Positions 1 to 4,851 of a stretch of DNA of 7,422 bases are shown in pieces. A program made the translations under genes and the position numbers. How positions within the stretch are numbered: the stretch's first letter is position 1; the number at the start of each line of letters is the position of its first letter. The notes under the pieces were generated by a model. It ran no database searches, was not told the DNA's origin, and worked only from the letters and a program-made list of their open reading frames with translations. Source of the stretch: Candidatus Fibrimonadales bacterium (GTDB lineage Bacteria > Fibrobacterota > Fibrobacteria > Fibrobacterales > Fibrobacteraceae); NCBI GenBank assembly GCA_009777135.1, contig WRMM01000086.1, forward strand, positions 1 through 7,422, in the 5' to 3' direction.

Positions 1-72
1 CGTGCAAAAAACCAATAAAACAAGGCGTAATATCGAATTTTTGCTTCTATTTATAATTCTGTCATGCAGCAT
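1..72 (-). CDS. Possible start of an exported or membrane protein, truncated by the window edge
   Basis: An ATG at 72 (reading leftwards) opens 24 codons without a stop up to the edge of the window. The peptide begins MLHDRIINRSKN and continues into a hydrophobic run (ILRLVLLVFCT). That is a basic n-region followed by an h-region, as in a signal peptide or signal anchor. The Cys at residue 23 follows L-V-F, which is a poor lipobox, so a lipoprotein is possible but not supported. A promoter-like TTTACTATATTC lies just upstream (93 to 82), with 14 bases between its TA and the ATG. This resembles, with a slightly longer spacing, the start element of the other genes here. No family can be named from 24 residues. 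The call rests on the open frame, the signal-like composition and the upstream element; chance remains possible. Confidence 0.42.
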   Translation of the reverse strand, partial: MLHDRIINRSKNSILRLVLLVFCT

Positions 73-193
73 TTAAGGTTAGAATATAGTAAATTAACGC
101 CAGCATATCTGCCGCTCTGCACAAAAGCCACAAGCATTTTTTGAGAGCATCTGCAATAGAGGCAAATCGCTTTTATGAAAAAAATTTATGCGA
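73..193. other. Intergenic region downstream of malQ
   Basis: No convincing gene is seen in these 121 bases. The strand-minus sequence after the malQ stop contains a T-run (complement of the A7 at 178-184) within a weak inverted repeat: AATCGC (165-170) and GCGATT (190-195), separated by 19 bases and overlapping the malQ stop codon. The stem is only 6 bp with a long loop, so it is not a standard intrinsic terminator. The left part (82-93) holds the putative promoter of the edge gene. A stop-bounded minus-strand reading frame crosses the region without a plausible start codon. Confidence 0.6.
82..93 (-). promoter_or_regulatory. Putative -10 element of the left-edge gene
   Basis: On the minus strand the bases read TTTACTATATTC, a degenerate version of the TTTCTAYMTTWC element found before the other genes. 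If its TA marks -12/-11, transcription would start near 76 and give a leader of about 4 nt before the ATG at 72. No clear -35 box is visible. It deviates from the consensus, so support is weak and depends partly on the gene call itself. Confidence 0.35.
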
Positions 194-2128
194 TTATGAT
201 TTTGAGGTTTTTCTCGCTGAAACCAAATCGTAAATACATTTGTTCAATTCCGCTTCCTTTAGCAACTCTTCCAGCAGGCAGGGCATTTTCCAGCTCCAGT
301 TTTGAGAGCCTATGGTGCCAGGGATGTTTACTCTGTCTGTGTCAGGGTCTTGCGGGATGAATTTTTGCGAAAGAGCCATGAAGTCTTGGAGCGGCAAAAT
401 TGCTAGCAGGCTGTTTGCTTTGAACAGGTTTTCAATTATCAGCTTCACATGCTCCGCACACAAAACCGCAGGCGCTTTGCTGCTTTGCCCAATGTGGCTC
501 CAGTAATAATCCTTGTCAAAATCATGTTCGTTCCAAAGGCCCAAAAGCGTGGAAGAATCGTGGTTGCTGGTTGTGCAAACAGAAAGGCGCGGATAATCGG
601 AAAGCGGAATGTAGGGGCTGCCGTCTTGCTTCCAGTTGCGGCTCCACCGCTCAACTCTGAGCGCCAAAATGCCCAAATCTTGCAAAACGCCCGGAACGCA
701 ATTCGGCACTGCGCCCAAATCTTCTGCGCAAACAAGCATATCGGTTTCTTTGGCAAGCACGCTCAAAAGCTTGTAGCCATTTTTGCCCCACAAATCTTCT
801 TGCCTCGCCTCATTGCTTTTTATTATGTTTTTAATCGCATTCACCTCATGCTCTGGCAAAGTCATCAGAACCGGCGCATTATACCAATACCAATAAGGCC
901 AAAGCGCATCTTCCGTGCTGCTAGGCGTAAATACCCTATCCCAGTAAACGTTAAGCAAAGCGTCTTTAATAGCCTGCTCTTCATTCAAAGATATAATCGC
1001 GCGCTCAGAGCGATATTCAGAGCGCAAAATATAACGGCCATAAGAACCTTGCAAAGGCTCAAAATATTTTTGCTTGACCTCTTCCGTGCAGCTCCCAAAT
1101 CCATTTTTGAGCTGCTCCTCGCCAAAGTTTGGCAAAGTCAAATAACGCACAGTTTCCCTTGGAATGCCGGCTTGCAAAAGCTCGTCCATGTAAATTGGCA
1201 CAGAGGGAACAAAGTTCCCCAAAATTCCGGTGTGTTCTTGTTCTGGCACAACCCATATTCGGAAAAATCCCAAAACATGGTCTATGCGGTAAGCATGGTA
1301 AAATTTTGCCGCATGATTTACCCTATCGCGCCACCAGCCAAAATTTTCTTTTTCAAGGTTCTCCCACCTGTAGGTTGGAAATGCCCAGTTTTGCCCGCTG
1401 TAGCAGAACATATCGGGAGGCGCGCCTGCGCGGTTTTCAAGGCTAAAAAATTGCGGGCAATGCCAAACATCCGCGCTGTCTTCGTTGATTAAAATGGGAA
1501 TATCGCCTTTCAAGCGAACATCCAGTTTGTTAAGCTCGGCAACAGCTTTCAAGAATTGTTCCTCTGCAACCCATTGCATCCATTTTTGAAATAAAACATC
1601 GCTTTCTTTAGGCTTGTCTTTTTTTTGCCAGTCTTTCCACGAGGCTTCATTGTTTTCTGCCTTGAGCGCGCAAAACACGGCGTATGGGCGAAGCCAGCCG
1701 TTCTGCTCAACCCATGCCTTAAAATGCGAGTCGGCTAAAATATCTTTCTTTTTTTCGTCAAAAATCTTTCGCAATGCAGAGCGTTTATAGCGAACCACAT
1801 CTATATAAGGAATGCGAGGCTGCTTTGCAAATTTCTTGCTCTGCTTGGCAGGCTCATCGCCTAAAATCTCCTTTGCTCCTTCAATGTCTTGCAAGCGTAT
1901 ATATACCGGATTAAGAGCGAATGCGCTCCTTGCGCTGTAAGGGCTGGATTCTTCACCGGTATCATTCACCGGCAAAAGCTGAATCAAGTCTAATCCGCAC
2001 TTTTTAGCCCATTGCCCAAAGGGAACAAGGTCTAAAAACTCGCCAATCCCAACACTTTCTTTTGAACGCAAAGAAAACAAGGGAATACCAACACCCGTTT
2101 GATATGAAGAAATTTCACCATAAAGCAT
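194..2128 (-). CDS. malQ: 4-alpha-glucanotransferase (amylomaltase, GH77)
   Basis: This 644-residue cytoplasmic enzyme transfers 4-alpha-glucan segments between maltooligosaccharides or onto glucose (disproportionation), serving maltodextrin or glycogen turnover. All GH77 landmarks are visible. An N-terminal substrate-binding stretch (S61-S62-P63-Y64-S65) is followed by GDIPILI (209-215) and GAPPDMF (235-241) with GQNW (245-248). RIDH (281-284) carries the predicted nucleophile Asp283, AEDLG (468-472) carries the acid/base Glu469, and NHD (522-524) carries the transition-state stabilising Asp524. The C-terminus has the family's NIPGT..SQNWSW block (601-613). An insertion between about 400 and 465 resembles the plant DPE2/Bacteroidetes branch, but the N-terminal starch-binding domains usual in DPE2 are absent. 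The start is supported by the -10-like element ending 4 bases upstream and by the lack of an alternative with a ribosome binding site. The gene lies 43 bp downstream of the DUF3450 gene in the same direction and may be partly co-transcribed with it. Confidence 0.96.
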   Translation of the reverse strand: MLYGEISSYQTGVGIPLFSLRSKESVGIGEFLDLVPFGQWAKKCGLDLIQLLPVNDTGEESSPYSARSAFALNPVYIRLQDIEGAKEILGDEPAKQSKKFAKQPRIPYIDVVRYKRSALRKIFDEKKKDILADSHFKAWVEQNGWLRPYAVFCALKAENNEASWKDWQKKDKPKESDVLFQKWMQWVAEEQFLKAVAELNKLDVRLKGDIPILINEDSADVWHCPQFFSLENRAGAPPDMFCYSGQNWAFPTYRWENLEKENFGWWRDRVNHAAKFYHAYRIDHVLGFFRIWVVPEQEHTGILGNFVPSVPIYMDELLQAGIPRETVRYLTLPNFGEEQLKNGFGSCTEEVKQKYFEPLQGSYGRYILRSEYRSERAIISLNEEQAIKDALLNVYWDRVFTPSSTEDALWPYWYWYNAPVLMTLPEHEVNAIKNIIKSNEARQEDLWGKNGYKLLSVLAKETDMLVCAEDLGAVPNCVPGVLQDLGILALRVERWSRNWKQDGSPYIPLSDYPRLSVCTTSNHDSSTLLGLWNEHDFDKDYYWSHIGQSSKAPAVLCAEHVKLIIENLFKANSLLAILPLQDFMALSQKFIPQDPDTDRVNIPGTIGSQNWSWKMPCLLEELLKEAELNKCIYDLVSARKTSKS

Positions 2129-2132
2129 TGGA

Positions 2133-2144
2133 GTAATGTAGAAA
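2133..2144 (-). promoter_or_regulatory. Putative malQ promoter -10 element (leaderless type)
   Basis: The minus strand reads TTTCTACATTAC, then four bases, then the malQ ATG. Ten bases separate the TA from the start codon, so a -10 box in the usual register would place the transcription start on the A of the ATG. The bases before the ATG (CTCCA) are pyrimidine-rich and contain no Shine-Dalgarno sequence. A TTGACA occurs further upstream (2168 to 2163), but it lies 22 bases from the TA, too far for a standard -35 box, and it is part of a repeat. The call is by comparison with the four other copies in this window. Confidence 0.6.
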
Positions 2145-2161
2145 ATTTAATTGGCAAATCA

Positions 2162-2189
2162 TTGTCAATTATCAATTGTCCATTGACAA
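2162..2189. repeat. Short inverted repeat of TTGTCAAT type at the end of the DUF3450 gene
   Basis: TTGTCAAT (2162-2169) and its exact reverse complement ATTGACAA (2182-2189) flank a 12-base spacer that itself contains CAATTGTC. The block therefore looks like degenerate tandem TTGTCAAT/CAATTGTC units. It spans the stop codon of the upstream minus-strand gene (2172-2174) and supplies that protein's last residues (MDN). Similar TTGACAATT-type sequences are common intergenic repeats in many bacteria. It could also act as a weak hairpin downstream of the gene. No second copy was seen in this window. Confidence 0.5.
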
Positions 2190-2987
2190 CGAAAGCGGCA
2201 GCCTGACAAGCTGCGGCGGTTTGCGGGAGAGTTTTACGTCTATGGCGTTTTTTACTGCTTGGCGTTCTTCAAAGGATAAGTCTTCTTTCCATGCGTATTC
2301 GTATTTGCCATCCTTGATTTTTCTGTTGAGAACTCCGTACATAAAGCCAGCGTCGTCTTGGTAAACTATCCACTGGTTGCCTATGCGCAAAACGTTTGCG
2401 TTTATGATTTCTCCATTGTTGCGGGTTATGGCGCGGCTGCTGATTTGCACCTCGTCGCCAAAGCGTATTTCTTCTGTGTAAATTGCGCGCAAGCGGGAGA
2501 AACCTTCTTCCGCTGATGCCGAGCTGTTTTCCAAATCCCGGCACAGCACAGAAATTCTCTCAAGTCTAGTGTCTGTATCCCAAGGCAAACTTGTTCTGAT
2601 AAAATCTTCTAGCTTGCGGCAATGAGTCAAGAGCTGCACAGCCAAGGCTTTGCGGGTTGCATTTACATTTTCAACTTGAATTTGAGAGCTGGCAATGGCT
2701 GTTTTTTCTCTTCTTATTTCAGCGTTGATTTCCGAAAATTTTTGGTTGAGCTGCTCAATCTCGCTTCGCCTCCGTTCAATATCCGTTTTTTGCCTAGACT
2801 GCTGCTCTGTTCTGAATCTTTGTTCCTCTTTTGAAATGGAATCCGTTCTGGCAATCTGAGTATTTATTCTTTTAATATCATTTTCAACCGTAGCTTTTTC
2901 AGCTTCTAAAGCGGTACGCTGTTCCTGAAAACTCGTCTGCGCAAAAGCTGCGCAAAAAAGCATGAGTATTATGTAAAAAAGATGCAT
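2172..2987 (-). CDS. Exported coiled-coil protein of the DUF3450 type
   Basis: This 271-residue protein is probably exported to the periplasm. Residues 1-16 form a hydrophobic signal peptide with a likely signal peptidase I site after A14-F15-A16. It is odd in lacking any Lys or Arg in the n-region. Residues about 18-115 are charged, heptad-rich coiled coil (many Glu, Gln, Arg, Lys). The rest recalls DUF3450: LEDFIRTSLPW (126-136) matches the family's L..F...DLPF region, RLERI (141-145) matches its R.ERI, RIGNQWIVYQ (201-210) matches the R.GR.A.VYQT segment before a glycine-aromatic turn, and RKPPQLVRLPL (255-265) matches the terminal ARKQ..PDLL.LP motif. In proteobacteria this family usually precedes TolQ/ExbB, ExbD and TonB genes and is thought to serve energised outer-membrane transport. 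No such partner is present here. The assignment is by remembered motifs, and the molecular function is unknown. Confidence 0.72.
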   Translation of the reverse strand: MHLFYIILMLFCAAFAQTSFQEQRTALEAEKATVENDIKRINTQIARTDSISKEEQRFRTEQQSRQKTDIERRRSEIEQLNQKFSEINAEIRREKTAIASSQIQVENVNATRKALAVQLLTHCRKLEDFIRTSLPWDTDTRLERISVLCRDLENSSASAEEGFSRLRAIYTEEIRFGDEVQISSRAITRNNGEIINANVLRIGNQWIVYQDDAGFMYGVLNRKIKDGKYEYAWKEDLSFEERQAVKNAIDVKLSRKPPQLVRLPLSLSMDN

Positions 2988-2991
2988 GGGA

Positions 2992-3003
2992 GAAATATAG
3001 AAA
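2992..3003 (-). promoter_or_regulatory. Putative promoter -10 element of the DUF3450 gene
   Basis: On the minus strand the bases read TTTCTATATTTC, followed by TCCC and the ATG at 2987. Ten bases lie between TA and the start codon, which predicts a leaderless transcript. It abuts, back to back, the trpS element on the other strand, and the two TTTCTA hexamers together form the palindrome TAGAAATTTCTA (2998-3009). No separate -35 box is visible; it would have to lie inside trpS. Confidence 0.62.
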
Positions 3004-3015
3004 TTTCTACCTTAC
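3004..3015 (+). promoter_or_regulatory. Putative trpS-hslO promoter -10 element
   Basis: The plus strand reads TTTCTACCTTAC, then ATCC, then the trpS ATG at 3020, again with 10 bases from TA to the start codon. No Shine-Dalgarno sequence exists in the 32-bp intergenic region. There is no room for a T-box or trp attenuator leader, so regulation by tRNA charging in the 5' leader is excluded if this promoter is used. Confidence 0.62.
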
Positions 3016-3019
3016 ATCC

Positions 3020-4015
3020 ATGTCTAAACCAATATCCCTAACCGGCATTAAACCCACAGGCGCTCCGCACTTGGGAAATTACCTTGGCGCAATACGGCCT
3101 GCTCTTGAACTTGGAAAAAAGTACAGCACTGTTTATTTTATAGCAGACTATCACGCTTTAACAACGGTGCACAGCAAAGAAGAAATGCAAAGCAACACGC
3201 ATAAGGTTGCGGCAACATGGCTTGCTTTGGGGCTTAATCCAGAAGAAGGCCTGTTTTACAAGCAAAGCGATATTCCAGAAATTTTTGAACTTTCATGGCT
3301 GCTCTCGTGCTTCACGCCCAAAGGCTTTATGAATCGCGCCCATGCCTATAAAGACAAGGTCGCAAAAAACCAGGCTGCAGGCACAGACCCTGACGATGGC
3401 GTAAATATGGGGCTTTACTGCTATCCGTGCCTTATGAATGCCGATATTTTAATGTTCAAATCCAATATTGTTCCTGTTGGCAAAGACCAAAAACAGCATG
3501 TTGAATTCAGCCGCGACGTTGCGGAGCGTTTTAACAAGCAATATGGCAAAGATATTTTTGTTTTGCCAGAGCCAGTTATTCAAGCGGAAACGAATATTAT
3601 CCCTGGACTTGATGGACGCAAAATGAGCAAGTCTTATGGCAATGCAATTGAGATTTTTTTGAGCAGCAAAGAATTAAAAGCAAAAGTTGGAAAAATTGTG
3701 ACTAACAGCCAAGGAATAGAAGAGCCTAAAGACCCGGAAAAATGCAATGTATTTGCATTGTATAAACTCTTTGCAAGCAAAGAGCAAACAGCCGCTTTAG
3801 ATGCTCGCTACCGCGCAGGCGGAATGGGCTGGGGGCATGCAAAAGAAGCTTTGCGAGAGCTTTTGGAAGAAAGCCTCGCAGAGCCAAGAGAAAAGTACAA
3901 CATGCTTTTGGCAGACACTTCGCAAATAGATAAAATTCTGGCTTATGGAGCAGAAAAAGCAAGAGCGATAGCCAAGCCATTTATGCAAGAAATAAGGGAT
4001 GCAATCGGGATATGA
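3020..4015 (+). CDS. trpS: Tryptophan--tRNA ligase
   Basis: This is a cytoplasmic class Ic aminoacyl-tRNA synthetase of 331 residues, normal length for the bacterial enzyme, which charges tRNA-Trp using ATP. The HIGH-type signature is PHLGN (16-20), preceded by the typical TGIKPTG (8-14). The KMSKS loop is intact (201-205, in GRKMSKSYGN). The core VPVGKDQKQH (151-160) with the following FSRDVAERFN is diagnostic for TrpRS. The segment KGFMNRAHAYKDK (101-113) and the acidic GTDPDDG (121-127) place it in the TrpRS branch also found in Burkholderia and myxobacteria, as opposed to the QLERMTQFKDK form of E. coli and Bacillus. It is the first gene of a two-gene unit; its stop overlaps the hslO start in an ATGA. 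The start is well supported by family N-termini and by the upstream promoter element. Confidence 0.97.
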   Translation: MSKPISLTGIKPTGAPHLGNYLGAIRPALELGKKYSTVYFIADYHALTTVHSKEEMQSNTHKVAATWLALGLNPEEGLFYKQSDIPEIFELSWLLSCFTPKGFMNRAHAYKDKVAKNQAAGTDPDDGVNMGLYCYPCLMNADILMFKSNIVPVGKDQKQHVEFSRDVAERFNKQYGKDIFVLPEPVIQAETNIIPGLDGRKMSKSYGNAIEIFLSSKELKAKVGKIVTNSQGIEEPKDPEKCNVFALYKLFASKEQTAALDARYRAGGMGWGHAKEALRELLEESLAEPREKYNMLLADTSQIDKILAYGAEKARAIAKPFMQEIRDAIGI

Positions 4016-4830
4016 GCGACATAATCATAAGAGCTACGGGAGAAAAGGCACCGCTGAGATTTGTGCTTGTTTCCATAAAAAATGCCATGAATGAAATTGG
4101 CAAAAAACACGAGGCTAAAGGCTTGCCATTAAAATTTATGGCAGAAACCGCAGCAGCTTCGCTTTTGCTTTCCAGCGGGCTGAAATTCCCAGGCACGGTG
4201 AATTTTAGAGCAGAAGCAGAAGGCAGGGTATTAGCGCAAGCAGATTCCACTCCGCAAGGGCTTTTGAGAGCGATGATTTCTCAAAAAGATTTTAATGCTG
4301 TTCCAAGCAAAATAAGGGTTATAAAACTCAACGAAAAAGCAGAAAGAATAAAGGAGAGCATCGTAGAAGCGCCTTCTATGCAAATGGGCGTTAATTTAAC
4401 CGCTTATCTGCATCAGTCGGAGCAAACAAAAAGCGCAACGGGAATTTTAGCGGAAGTTTCCGAAGAGGATCCTTCTAATTTGAATTTTGCCATGGGTTTT
4501 TTGCTTGAAGCATTTCCAGATGCAGGCACAAAAGAGCTTGAAATTATGGATGCAGTTGTTCGCACTTTGCCAGATTTGAAAAGTTTTTACAAAGACGGCG
4601 AATATAAAATTCTTGATTTGCTAGACCAATTGAGAGGCCCTTACCCTGTGGAAATTGTAAAAGAAATTGTTCCGCAGGCTCACTGCCCGTGCAGCCGCGA
4701 ACGCGTTCTTGCAAGCCTCTCCTCTTTGCATCCCTGCGAAATAAGAGACTTGAAGCAAAAAAATGAAACTTTGGACGTTGTATGCGAATATTGCCGCGCG
4801 CATTATGCGGTAACGGCAAGCGAGCTATAG
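4012..4830 (+). CDS. hslO: Redox-regulated chaperonin Hsp33
   Basis: This 272-residue cytoplasmic holdase is activated by oxidative unfolding; in the reduced state four cysteines bind zinc. The C-terminal switch is complete: C225-P-C227 and C258-E-Y-C261 with 30 residues between, fitting CXC-X(27-32)-CXXC. The neighbouring CPCSRERV (225-232) is a family signature. An additional cysteine (C242) lies in the linker between the two pairs. The N-terminal substrate-binding core has normal length. The ATG overlaps the trpS stop by 4 bp, implying translational coupling; no strong Shine-Dalgarno sequence precedes it, only weak GGGA-type sequence inside trpS. No promoter element of the kind seen elsewhere is present, consistent with expression from the trpS promoter. 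Confidence 0.96.
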   Translation: MSDIIIRATGEKAPLRFVLVSIKNAMNEIGKKHEAKGLPLKFMAETAAASLLLSSGLKFPGTVNFRAEAEGRVLAQADSTPQGLLRAMISQKDFNAVPSKIRVIKLNEKAERIKESIVEAPSMQMGVNLTAYLHQSEQTKSATGILAEVSEEDPSNLNFAMGFLLEAFPDAGTKELEIMDAVVRTLPDLKSFYKDGEYKILDLLDQLRGPYPVEIVKEIVPQAHCPCSRERVLASLSSLHPCEIRDLKQKNETLDVVCEYCRAHYAVTASEL

Positions 4831-4851
4831 TAATTGAGTTATTAAGCAAAA
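4831..4851. other. Convergent gap between hslO and parC with no evident terminator
   Basis: Only 21 bases separate the two convergent stop codons. They are AT-rich and contain no GC-rich hairpin followed by a T-run in either direction. Termination must use Rho or occur inside the opposing gene, so the 3' ends of the two transcripts probably overlap. Confidence 0.6.

Noticed and set aside
144..164. A 21-base stretch resembling 7049-7069 in parC (19 of 21 bases by eye)
   Set aside because: It could be read as a fragment of a parC-like sequence (ASIADAL versus ASIGDAL on the minus strand), but the similarity does not extend on either side, the frame has no start, and a match of this size can arise by chance.
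165..195. Inverted repeat AATCGC/GCGATT with a T-run after malQ as an intrinsic terminator
   Set aside because: The stem is only 6 bp, the loop is 19 bases, and the T-run lies in the loop and not after the stem, so it does not fit a Rho-independent terminator.
175..360. A 61-codon plus-strand open frame across the end of malQ
   Set aside because: It overlaps the conserved malQ C-terminus on the opposite strand, shows no motif and has no promoter element at the expected distance.
449..1492. A 347-codon plus-strand open frame lying opposite malQ
   Set aside because: It lies entirely antisense to a clear GH77 gene, has Arg/Ala/Lys-rich low-information composition with no recognisable domain, and no promoter element of the kind found at the other starts.
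2163..2168. Minus-strand TTGACA as the -35 box of malQ
   Set aside because: The spacing to the TA of the -10-like element is 22 bases, beyond the normal range, and the hexamer is part of a repeat.
2998..3009. TAGAAATTTCTA as a repressor operator
   Set aside because: A similar half element at malQ lacks the palindrome, and the fixed distance to start codons is better explained by two abutting promoter elements; an operator role is not excluded but is less economical.
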